Source: Methyloprofundus sp.
GTDB lineage: Bacteria; Pseudomonadota; Gammaproteobacteria; Methylococcales; Methylomonadaceae
Direction: 5' to 3'
NCBI GenBank assembly: GCA_013138555.1
Contig: WTCN01000051.1
Span: 1-13,777, forward strand
Length of the DNA stretch: 13,777 nt
The notes beneath the pieces are model-generated. The model saw nothing but the letters and a program-made list of their open reading frames with translations. It was not told the DNA's origin and did no database searches. A program made the position numbers and the translations under genes. Position 1 is the stretch's first letter. Each line of letters begins with the position of its first letter. Positions 8,317-13,777 of the stretch are shown here, in pieces.

Positions 8317-10623
8317 ATGTTTGAAAGTAAAAGCGAAACACTTTACGATTTTTTCAATAATGCAGGAGTTGCTTACTACATTCCTTATTATCAACGACAA
8401 TATAGTTGGGATTCGGAAAATGTGGAAAAAATGTTAGATGACCTTTCTGATGGCGTTAAGAAAATATGTATTAAAAATGATTATTTGCGCTTTATAGGTT
8501 CTATTATCTTATGGGCAGAAGAAAGTCCTATTGTAGGTACACATTATGATTCAAATGGTCTGATCACTAAAATTTATAATGTAATAGACGGCCAGCAAAG
8601 AATATCTACTATCGCTATATTAGCGATGATAATGAGTGAGAAACTAGAAGAAATAAAAAAGAGTATTGATAAAAAAAATAGCTCATTACCTGTTTTTTCT
8701 GATGTAGCAAATAGCATTTTTAACCGACAACAAGAGCTTGAAGAGTTTTTTAGTACATCTGTTAAAAAAGCAAATGTCAATCCTGCTAAAAAGCCTATTA
8801 TTATAAGAGCTTATGATAGCTCATCCAGTCCATCTGTCGACCAGTGGACATTAAAAGGCAATGAAAAAGATTATTACAAATCAGATGTTGCAAACATCAT
8901 TGCAGAATTTATTAAAAATGGTACGGTAAATCCGAGAAACATTACCAACTCTAAGCTTAAAAAGAATATATTAATTATAAAAAGATGGATAGATGAAATA
9001 GAAAAAGATTTGCTTCAATGCCTTCCTAGTACACAAATTCTTCTTCAACAAAAAGATACATCTCTTAATAACATAAATTTCGAAGAAATAAACGATCTAT
9101 CTCCTAACGATAATGATTTAGCTTCAGGAACCATTAGAGTTCTATCATTAGTTTCATTTCTATTTGAAAAAACTTATTTAACCTCTATCGAATGCCCTAC
9201 TGAAAATTTAGCATTTGATATGTTTCAATCTATTAATGCAACAGGAACGCCTTTAACAGCAATTGAAGTATTTAAACCACTGGTTGTGAATAATTTAGGG
9301 GGTAATTTTGGAAATTCACAAACAAAGGAGTTTTTTAAGTTAATAGATAATTTTTTTGATGAGCAAAAAACAGCGAGTGGAAAAGAGAAATTAACAGATG
9401 ACGTTCTGGCAAGAATGGCATTAGTTTATGATGGTGAAGAGCTAGGAAAACGCTTTAGTGGTCAAAGAGACTGGTTAATAAAATCTTATAATAACTGCTC
9501 AACACAACAAGATAAAGAAGATTTAATACATTGGCTTTATGATGTCACTGAATACTTTAAACAGGTTCTTAAGCCTACATTGCCCAGTAGCAAAAATAAG
9601 GCATTCCCTTTATCAAGTCACTTTGTTACTCTCGGTTTAAATATGAATGACGCTGATTTAACAGCATTATGCATTTTTTATTTAAAAAAGACACAGCATA
9701 CAATGGCTCATTATTTAATAAGTTTGTTTTATAGTAAATTATTAAGAGCACAAAAGACTTCAAACTTACAAAATTCAGCAAATGAATTTCGTGATGTATG
9801 CAAAGCTTGTGCAGCCTTTTTTACTTTATGGAGCTCATCATTAACAGGCTTTCCAGACCAAGTGTATAGAGATTTATTTAGTCAAACAAAGGCTAATATA
9901 TCGCACTTGTCGGGGAAAAATAATCAGACATCCTCATTTGTTAAAAATCATTTTAGGCAGGCTTTAGAATATAAAGAAATATTTGATGTACAGTGCCCTA
10001 ATACTGCTAAAAATTTATGGATGACTAAGGCAAAATTTCGTTTAGGTTATAACATGAATAAAACGGTATGTCGTTTTGCCTTGTTTGTTACTGCGCACGA
10101 TAAAGCACCCGATACAACAAATAATCATGAAGGGCTGATGATTTTAGGAAAATCAGGAGCAGCCCAATATTTGAATTGTGCAGCATGGTTTTCACTTGAT
10201 TATGCAGAAATAGAGCATATTGCTAATAAAGCTGAGCCAAAAGCACCTAAATATCCTTTAGACCCACTTTTATATTCAGGAAATGCATCTGCCATTCATT
10301 CAATTGGAAACCTTACATTACTTTCTAAATCTGTAAATGCAGGAATGTATGTTGAATGGGCTGATAAAGTATTTTATTATTCCACATTAACATTTTTAGC
10401 ACCAACTCAACCTGCAAACTTACAATTTTTGGCAAAAGCACAAGGTATTTCTAATATTCCTCCTACTCTTATTAATGCCGCAGCAGGAACAAATTATATT
10501 GCTAATCTAGCACCACTTGCTTTAAGAGGAAGTGCAGGTTTACCTTGGGATAAAGTTTTTGTTGATAAAAGAACAGAGCGTATTTGTGATTTATTATTTG
10601 ATGATATGACTACATGGCTGTGA
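8317..10623 (+). CDS. DUF262 + DUF1524 (GmrSD/SspE/BrxU-like) modification-dependent nuclease candidate
   Basis: This encodes 768 residues; ATG 8317 is preceded by AAGGAT (8302-8307). The N-terminal DUF262 domain has PYYQRQYSW (23-31), FIGSIILW (59-66), DGQQRISTI (91-99) and, near residues 298-325, FDMFQSINATGTPLTAIEVF. DGQQR is the conserved nucleotide-binding signature. The C-terminal DUF1524 HNH-type nuclease shows EIEHI (His634), HSIGNLTLL (His661, Asn665) and Asn674. Relatives include GmrSD, which cuts glucosylated hydroxymethylcytosine DNA; BrxU, the BREX-associated nuclease; and SspE, which senses phosphorothioate DNA and nicks phage DNA. Length and fused architecture are like SspE and BrxU. 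It lies 32 bases after brxL on the same strand with no clear promoter between, so it may be part of the operon. Its codons are visibly more A/T-rich than those of the brx genes, which suggests separate acquisition. The target modification cannot be read from sequence. Confidence 0.9.
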   Translation: MFESKSETLYDFFNNAGVAYYIPYYQRQYSWDSENVEKMLDDLSDGVKKICIKNDYLRFIGSIILWAEESPIVGTHYDSNGLITKIYNVIDGQQRISTIAILAMIMSEKLEEIKKSIDKKNSSLPVFSDVANSIFNRQQELEEFFSTSVKKANVNPAKKPIIIRAYDSSSSPSVDQWTLKGNEKDYYKSDVANIIAEFIKNGTVNPRNITNSKLKKNILIIKRWIDEIEKDLLQCLPSTQILLQQKDTSLNNINFEEINDLSPNDNDLASGTIRVLSLVSFLFEKTYLTSIECPTENLAFDMFQSINATGTPLTAIEVFKPLVVNNLGGNFGNSQTKEFFKLIDNFFDEQKTASGKEKLTDDVLARMALVYDGEELGKRFSGQRDWLIKSYNNCSTQQDKEDLIHWLYDVTEYFKQVLKPTLPSSKNKAFPLSSHFVTLGLNMNDADLTALCIFYLKKTQHTMAHYLISLFYSKLLRAQKTSNLQNSANEFRDVCKACAAFFTLWSSSLTGFPDQVYRDLFSQTKANISHLSGKNNQTSSFVKNHFRQALEYKEIFDVQCPNTAKNLWMTKAKFRLGYNMNKTVCRFALFVTAHDKAPDTTNNHEGLMILGKSGAAQYLNCAAWFSLDYAEIEHIANKAEPKAPKYPLDPLLYSGNASAIHSIGNLTLLSKSVNAGMYVEWADKVFYYSTLTFLAPTQPANLQFLAKAQGISNIPPTLINAAAGTNYIANLAPLALRGSAGLPWDKVFVDKRTERICDLLFDDMTTWL

Positions 10624-10633
10624 AGGATATTTA

Positions 10634-10685
10634 TTCCTCGTTCCCAAGCTCCAGCTTGGGAACACCTACCCCCAAGCTCTGCTTG
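10634..10685 (-). repeat. Left REP element (two hairpins joined by GTAGG)
   Basis: A large perfect palindrome has arms GTTCCCAAGCT (10640-10650) and AGCTTGGGAAC (10653-10663) around CC. A small hairpin has arms CAAGC (10673-10677) and GCTTG (10681-10685) around TCT. Between them is CCTAC, which reads GTAGG on the minus strand and matches the GTAG tetranucleotide typical of REPs recognised by RAYTs. It lies just after the nuclease stop codon and may also slow transcription. Confidence 0.85.
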
Positions 10686-10715
10686 ACAAACACTTAAGCA
10701 AGCCACCAAGCTAAT

Positions 10716-11249
10716 ATGGGTCGCAATCGCTATAAAATATTAAATGAAGACTACCCTTACTTTCACACATCGACCGTTGCAGGCTGGCAGCCTGTTTTCA
10801 CCCGTAAAGAGAGTGTACAGATACTTTTCGATAGTTTTATATGGCTACAATAAAATACAGATTTTAAGCTTCATGCGTATGTGGTTTTAGAGAACCATTT
10901 ACATTTTATTGCGAGTGGTAGTGAGCACAGTAAGCGAATTCAGCAGTTTAAATCTTTTACTGCGAGACAAATTCTTGATTTATTAGAGCAGCGCGGAGCA
11001 ACGACTTTGCTTAAATATTTTGCGTATTATAAACGTAAGCATAAGATTGAAAGTAAATACCAGTTTTGGCAAGAAGGTTCGCATCCAGAAGAGATGAGTA
11101 ATGATTTTATGCTTAAACAACGTTTGGAGTATATTCATAATAATCCTGTGAAGCGAGGTTATGTTGATCTACCAGAACATTGGCGTTATTCAAGTGCGCG
11201 GGATTATATGGGGCAAGCGTCTTTATTGCCGATTGTGTTATTGAATTAA
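10716..11249 (+). pseudogene. RAYT (REP-associated tyrosine transposase, Y1/HUH family), interrupted by an in-frame stop
   Basis: Reading from ATG 10716 gives MGRNRYKILNEDYPYFHTS..., a typical RAYT start. After codon 45 (...FIWLQ) there is a TAA at 10851-10853. The same frame then continues as NTDFKLHAYVVLENHLHFI to the TAA at 11247-11249, for 177 codons in total, close to the family length. The HUH motif is His61-Leu-His63 in ENHLHFI. The C-terminal RAYT signature LEYIHNNPVKRGYV...HWRYSSARDY is intact. One substitution to TAA explains the break and there is no frameshift, so the loss of function looks recent. A residual product could start at an internal GTG (10881), but it would lack the N-terminal strands of the catalytic fold. 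RAYTs are single-strand DNA transposases that act on REP hairpins. Confidence 0.88.
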
Positions 11250-11254
11250 AACAT

Positions 11255-11306
11255 CAAGCAGAGCTTGAAGGTAGGCATTCCCAAGCTGGAGCTTGGGAAC
11301 GAGTAA
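11255..11306 (+). repeat. Right REP element (two hairpins joined by GTAGG)
   Basis: This is the mirror image of the left copy. The small hairpin has arms CAAGC (11255-11259) and GCTTG (11263-11267). GGTAGG follows at 11270-11275. The large palindrome has arms TTCCCAAGCT (11278-11287) and AGCTTGGGAA (11290-11299), followed by CGAGTAA. It starts 5 bases after the transposase stop. Confidence 0.85.
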
Positions 11307-11419
11307 AACAGGCTTCTGAGTTTAAGGATTTAGGCGTGGCAGTTCAGAAGGAGTTGCCCCCAGAATTGGTTAGCAAGGCTAATTTAGAATTGGAAGTTTT
11401 AACTGATGAAAAAGAATGA
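11306..11419 (+). pseudogene. Possible 3' remnant of an unidentified gene
   Basis: Directly after the right REP, one frame reads QASEFKDLGVAVQKELPP then ELVSKANLELEVLTDEKE and a TGA at 11417-11419. The composition is protein-like, hydrophilic and acidic at the end, as for a real C-terminus. No start codon or ribosome binding site belongs to it: upstream, the frame runs back through the REP (SQAGAWER, a known translation artefact of such repeats). The best reading is the tail of a gene cut off by the RAYT element. I do not recognise the family. Confidence 0.3.
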
Positions 11420-11455
11420 TTGTTGAGGCTATTTAGTTTTTAAGCTCTGTTTAGG

Positions 11456-11468
11456 GTCTAGGTAAACT
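11456..11468 (-). repeat. Solitary copy of the second-replicon iteron core
   Basis: The minus strand reads AGTTTACCTAGAC, nearly identical to the AGTTTAACCTAGAC core (one base shorter) of the iterons in front of the second rep gene at 12886-12973. It stands alone, in the 11420-11575 stretch where I see nothing else. It may be a binding site linking the two replicons, or chance in AT-rich DNA. Confidence 0.35.
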
Positions 11469-11575
11469 CAATAAAGGAATAAATAAGAATGCCTCTTCTT
11501 TTATATGTTTTATACTTGTTTTAATATTTTAGCTGCTATAACTCATTGATTATAAAACTTCAGTAGCTTTATAAA

Positions 11576-11662
11576 GGGAGTAATTGGTTGTTAGGAGGGG
11601 ATAAATCAGTTGTATTAAGGGAGGAATAGGTTGCTTAAAAGGGAGAAATTAGTTGTTTTATA
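11576..11662 (+). repeat. Iterons of replicon 1 (four tandem units, period 22/21/22 bp)
   Basis: Units start at 11576, 11598, 11619 and 11641. The consensus is GGGAGNAATNRGTTG, with unit 2 deviating as GGGATAAATCAGTTG. The GTTG cores begin at 11587, 11609, 11630 and 11652. The spacing of about two helical turns puts all sites on one face of the DNA, as expected for binding by a Rep_3 initiator. They sit directly upstream of the complete rep gene. No clear DnaA box was found. Confidence 0.85.
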
Positions 11663-11690
11663 GGAGTTAAAATATTAAACTCCTATAAAA
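11656..11690. promoter_or_regulatory. Inverted repeat at the rep1 promoter, probable autorepression operator
   Basis: Perfect 13-base arms lie at 11656-11668 (TTTTATAGGAGTT) and 11678-11690 (AACTCCTATAAAA), with a 9-base AT-only spacer. The arms contain a GGAG piece shared with the iterons. In iteron plasmids the Rep monomer binds the iterons and the Rep dimer binds such an inverted repeat to repress its own gene. TATAAA at 11684-11689 is a possible -10 box inside the right arm; no good -35 is visible. No folded-RNA terminator is implied, since the arms are AT-rich. Confidence 0.65.
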
Positions 11691-11711
11691 ATTTATGTTT
11701 AATCTCCCATT

Positions 11712-12557
11712 ATGAGTAAAAATAATTTAACGGTTTATAAATCCAATAAAGTGATTGAGGCAGGTTACAAACTGAGCCTTAACGAACAACGACTTATTTT
11801 ATCCTGTATCGCTAAAGTTAATTCTACTAAGCATTTATTAGCAACAGAACGTTTTGAGGTGACCGCAAAAGAATTTTCAACGCTGTTTAGTATCAGTGAA
11901 GATAAGGCGTATCAGACTTTAAAGCACGTGGCTGAACAGCTTTTTGAGCGCTATGTCATTATTGATAATCCCGACCCTAGCGAGCCAACTTTAAAATATA
12001 CTAGAACTCGTTGGATTAGTTCTATCGACTACATTCCTGAACTGGGAAAGGTGGCTTTATATTTTGCTCAGAGAATGTTGCCTTATTTAAGCGAATTAGA
12101 AGGACAATTTACTTTTTATGAACTTAAAAATATTGGAAAAATGGGTTCTATTTATGCGATTCGTTTATACGAATTGTTAATGCAATGGAAAACAACGCGA
12201 ACAAGAGAAGTTGAAATAGAGTGGTTAAAAAAGAAATTTGAGATACAAGACAAATATAAATCTATCAAAGACTTTAAAAAATATGTTATCGAACCAGCCG
12301 TTAAAGATATTAATAACCATTCAAATTACACTGTCGAATGGACACAACGTAAGACAGGGCGCAGAGTTACACATTTAACCTTTGTATTTGATGAGAAAGC
12401 CTCTAAAAATCCTGCTAAATCCAAAAACAAACAACCGATGATAAAGGGTGTGCCAAAATCAGAAATAGAACACAGAGCGCGAACAGGTGAATCCTGGGAA
12501 GATGCGGCTTTGCGTATTAAAGTAGAAAATAAAGCGGATAAAATCAAAGTAGGATAG
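11712..12557 (+). CDS. Rep_3-family plasmid replication initiator (replicon 1)
   Basis: This encodes 281 residues, the usual size for Rep_3 (RepB/pSC101 RepA-like) initiators. The N-terminal winged-helix domain opens with VYKSNKVIEAGYKLSLNEQR and LILSCIAKVNS, the family hallmark. The second winged helix includes FTFYELKNIGKMGSIYAIRL (about residues 135-155) followed by YELLMQWK. The C-terminus is basic (KNPAKSKNKQ). It binds the iterons at 11576-11662 and opens the origin. ATG 11712 has no obvious Shine-Dalgarno sequence, but the conserved N-terminus begins right there, so the start is likely correct; weak translation may help keep copy number low. A second, divergent Rep of the same family starts 680 bases downstream. 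Confidence 0.92.
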   Translation: MSKNNLTVYKSNKVIEAGYKLSLNEQRLILSCIAKVNSTKHLLATERFEVTAKEFSTLFSISEDKAYQTLKHVAEQLFERYVIIDNPDPSEPTLKYTRTRWISSIDYIPELGKVALYFAQRMLPYLSELEGQFTFYELKNIGKMGSIYAIRLYELLMQWKTTRTREVEIEWLKKKFEIQDKYKSIKDFKKYVIEPAVKDINNHSNYTVEWTQRKTGRRVTHLTFVFDEKASKNPAKSKNKQPMIKGVPKSEIEHRARTGESWEDAALRIKVENKADKIKVG

Positions 12558-12622
12558 GTAGAGCAGAGCACCTGTCTTTTTAGGCACTCTGTGAACCCCA
12601 TCAGCCTAGCGTAAAATGATTC

Positions 12623-12652
12623 CTCGTTCCCAAGCTGGAGCTTGGGAACGAG
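12623..12652. repeat. Third REP large palindrome, solitary
   Basis: Perfect 14-base arms CTCGTTCCCAAGCT (12623-12636) and AGCTTGGGAACGAG (12639-12652) surround GG. This is the large hairpin of the RAYT-flanking REPs without the GTAGG and small hairpin. It lies 65 bases after the rep1 stop, where it may also serve as a transcription barrier. The stretch 12558-12622 shows nothing else I can support. Confidence 0.85.
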
Positions 12653-12696
12653 TAAAACTTGTTTTGGACTCCTTACTTAAAATACTTTCACAGCCT

Positions 12697-12714
12697 CTGG
12701 AGCTTGAGAACGAG
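12697..12714 (+). repeat. Half REP fragment
   Basis: CTGGAGCTTGAGAACGAG matches the right half of the solitary REP palindrome with one mismatch (GGGAAC to GAGAAC). The left arm is missing. It ends 3 bases before the brxL fossil, so it may mark the point where the rest of that gene was lost. Confidence 0.6.
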
Positions 12715-12717
12715 AAA

Positions 12718-12801
12718 AACCTGCGAAAGCGTTAAGAAATCGAGTGAAGACGCAGTTAGCGGAGTTAGATCCTTAAAGGTGAGTTTGTAGGAATTTATGT
12801 T
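12718..12801 (+). pseudogene. Fossil of a brxL 3' end
   Basis: With one missing base in codon 2, the DNA reads NPAKALRNRVKTQLAELDP then TAA. The intact BrxL has NPAMELRARVRTQLAELDP at 8192-8248, identical at 15 of 19 positions. The DNA from GTG at 12744 onward agrees at 26 of 29 bases by my count. After a small indel, similarity seems to go on: GAGTTTGTAGGAATTTATGT against GAGTTTGAGGGGAAAATTAA. The orientation is the same as brxL. The differences at silent and changed positions show that this is not a fresh duplicate but a diverged copy from a related locus. Confidence 0.7.
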
Positions 12802-12885
12802 GTTGACATTTCTTTTTTAATTTTTCTTTTTTTAGTTTTTTAGGCTTCTGTAGGTCTTTATATTAAAGGGGTGCAGGGATAATAG

Positions 12886-12973
12886 CTAGACAAAAATATA
12901 GTTTACCCTAGACACTTCTATCGTTTAATCAAGACAAAAATACAGTTTAACCTAGACATTTTCATAGCATTCT
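12886..12973 (+). repeat. Iterons of replicon 2 (four tandem units, exact 22-bp period)
   Basis: Units begin CTAGACA at 12886, 12908 and 12952, and CAAGACA at 12930, exactly 22 bases apart. Each is followed by an AT-rich spacer and, in the first three, GTTTAMC or GTTTAAT. Units 1 and 3 (AAAAATAYAGTTTA) resemble each other. Unit 2 (CTTCTATCGTTTA) resembles the distal unit at 13098. The sequence is unrelated to the GGGAG/GTTG iterons of replicon 1, so each Rep has its own target family. The stretch 12802-12885 holds only T-rich sequence that I cannot assign. Confidence 0.82.
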
Positions 12974-12992
12974 AAGATTTTTTTAATTCCTA

Positions 12993-13070
12993 TGTCTAGA
13001 AATTTACTTTATATATATTAACTTATTGATATATAATAAATAAAATATAAATAATTACAAATTTTAAGGC
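12993..13070. other. AT-rich origin segment of replicon 2 with an inverted iteron core
   Basis: TGTCTAG at 12993-12999 is the reverse complement of the CTAGACA iteron core. From 13000 to about 13067 the DNA is almost free of G and C, with TATATA runs. It lies between the tandem iterons and the distal iteron pair. This is the expected place and composition for the duplex-unwinding element of an iteron origin. The role is inferred. Confidence 0.55.
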
Positions 13071-13076
13071 TGAAGT

Positions 13077-13119
13077 TTAGATTTTTTATCATTAAACCTA
13101 GACACTTTTATCGTTTTAT
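13077..13119 (+). repeat. Distal replicon-2 iteron pair
   Basis: A good unit starts at 13098 (CTAGACACTTTTATCGTTTT) and agrees with the unit at 12908 at 20 of 22 positions. It is preceded by a degenerate unit, 13077-13097 (TTAGATTTTTTATCATTAAA then C), one base short. Together with the AT-rich segment they separate the main iteron array from the rep2 start; they may be the Rep operator. Between 13120 and 13236 only short inverted pieces (ATCAA-TGTC-TTGAT at 13135-13148) are visible. Confidence 0.6.
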
Positions 13120-13236
13120 ATGATTTTTTTAACATCAATGTCTTGATATTAAGTAATAATAGTTAGATAATTGATTTTTAAAAGATAATTTTTATTTTTA
13201 CAAGACGTTTAAATTCTTAATGTCCATATATAATTT

Positions 13237-13777
13237 ATGAAATCTAATAATTTAGTGGTTGTGAAGCATAACAGCGTAGTGGAAGCGGGTTATCAGCTAA
13301 GTATTTATGAAAGCCGTATTTTGCTGACCTGTATTGCCAAAATTAACAGTATGAAGCCGTTGACGGTTGAAGATAGGTTTGAATTAAGCGTCAATGATAT
13401 TGCTGACCTTGTAACACTCGCTGATAAAAATATTTATCAAGCTTTAAAAACAGCAATTGATAAGTTGGCAGAGCGTTGGGTTTATATTGATACGCCCACT
13501 AAAAAAGTTAAAAAGTTAAAAACGCGCTGGGTTTCTGGTATTCGTTATATGAATCAAGAAGGGGTGATTCAGTTAACGTTTGCGGGGGATATTTTACCGT
13601 ATTTATCGCAGTTAAGTCGTGAGTTTACTCAGTATCGGCTTGAGAATGTGCTTAAGTTTAAAAGCACTTATAGTATTCGTATTTATGAGTTGTTGTGTAA
13701 GTGGAGCGGGGATGAGAAAACCCTGACTTTAGAATGGTTGCGAGATCATTTTCAGCTTAATGATAAATATCTTAATA
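13237..13777 (+). CDS. Rep_3-family plasmid replication initiator (replicon 2), 3' end outside window
   Basis: The frame is open from ATG 13237 to the window end, giving 180 codons. The N-terminus MKSNNLVVVKHNSVVEAGYQ then LSIYESRILLTCIAKINS is plainly homologous to the first Rep (NNLTVYKSNKVIEAGYKLS...SCIAKVNS). The second winged-helix region FTQYRLENVLKFKSTYSIRI followed by YELLCKW is also present. The two proteins diverge enough (roughly 40-45% identical in the N-terminal part by eye) to be different replicons and not a recent duplicate. No Shine-Dalgarno sequence precedes the ATG, as for rep1. Its own iterons are at 12886-13119. The missing C-terminus probably spans about 100 residues. 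Confidence 0.9.
   Translation, partial: MKSNNLVVVKHNSVVEAGYQLSIYESRILLTCIAKINSMKPLTVEDRFELSVNDIADLVTLADKNIYQALKTAIDKLAERWVYIDTPTKKVKKLKTRWVSGIRYMNQEGVIQLTFAGDILPYLSQLSREFTQYRLENVLKFKSTYSIRIYELLCKWSGDEKTLTLEWLRDHFQLNDKYLN

Larger units (their letters stand above)
10634..11306 (+). mobile_element. RAYT element: transposase gene between inverted bipartite REP sequences
   Basis: A 52-base element at 10634-10685 is repeated in inverted orientation at 11255-11306; 47 of 52 positions agree by my count. The transposase gene between them (10716-11249) reads away from the left copy. This is the known layout of REPtron-type units, in which a REP-associated tyrosine transposase (RAYT) is flanked by REP hairpins it is thought to process. 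No target-site duplication is obvious. It begins 10 bases after the nuclease-gene stop. Confidence 0.8.

Noticed and set aside
11180..11419. Open frame of 79 codons crossing the RAYT end and the right REP
   Set aside because: Its first half is the RAYT gene read out of frame and its middle is REP sequence (SQAGAWER). Only the tail may be a remnant, and that is listed separately.
12566..12594. Intrinsic terminator after rep1 (AGCACCT...AGGCACT around a T-run)
   Set aside because: Only five of seven pairs form, and the T-run is in the loop and not after the stem.
12803..12837. Sigma-70 promoter from TTGACA at 12803-12808
   Set aside because: No -10 box is found at the right distance; only T-runs follow. 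It also sits at the end of the brxL fossil.
12874..12886. Replicon-1 iteron copy (GGGATAATAG) before the replicon-2 iterons
   Set aside because: It shares only the first seven bases with one replicon-1 unit and lacks the GTTG core.
12886..13119. CRISPR array
   Set aside because: The 22-base units are contiguous degenerate repeats with no unique spacers between conserved repeats, and they precede a rep gene. They are iterons.

Overview
The window looks like accessory DNA from a fairly AT-rich Gram-negative bacterium, most likely a gammaproteobacterium. It is either a plasmid or a chromosomal island with plasmid genes embedded in it. The host is inferred from three things: Rep_3-type plasmid initiators, a REP/RAYT transposase system with TTCCCAAGCT palindromes, and a PD-(D/E)XK protein of a kind common in such genomes. 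The host call is soft; the plasmid-type replication modules are clear.

Layout, all on the + strand. 1-354: C-terminal end of a PD-(D/E)XK nuclease-domain protein. 355-493: a short gap with a REP-like hairpin. 494-8284: a compact operon of four genes: a 158-residue protein of unknown function, a 1211-residue BrxC/PglY-like P-loop ATPase, a 755-residue PglZ-family protein and a short 465-residue BrxL-like AAA+ protein. 8317-10623: a 768-residue DUF262+DUF1524 (GmrSD/SspE/BrxU-like) nuclease, AT-richer than the genes before it. 10634-11306: a RAYT transposase gene broken by one in-frame stop and flanked by inverted bipartite REP elements. 11576-12557: an iteron origin with a complete Rep_3 initiator. 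12558-13236: a mosaic gap with more REP sequence, a fossil of a brxL 3' end and a second origin with a different 22-bp iteron family. 13237-13777: a second Rep_3 initiator cut by the window end.

The main functional unit is a BREX-like defence locus with no methyltransferase (PglX) and no PAPS-reductase-type gene (BrxP/DndC) in view. Its core, small protein-BrxC-PglZ-BrxL, is closest in content to type 4 BREX and, from memory, to the PbeABCD restriction module that acts with DNA phosphorothioation. The adjacent DUF262/DUF1524 nuclease belongs to the superfamily that includes SspE, which senses phosphorothioate, and BrxU/GmrSD, which cut modified DNA. I infer a modification-linked restriction locus whose modification genes lie elsewhere or are absent.

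The second notable point is structural. The 3' end of brxL recurs as a decayed copy about 4.5 kb downstream in the same orientation. The two copies bracket the nuclease gene, the RAYT element and the first replicon. This suggests that the block between them arrived by plasmid integration or tandem recombination, placing two distinct iteron replicons side by side.
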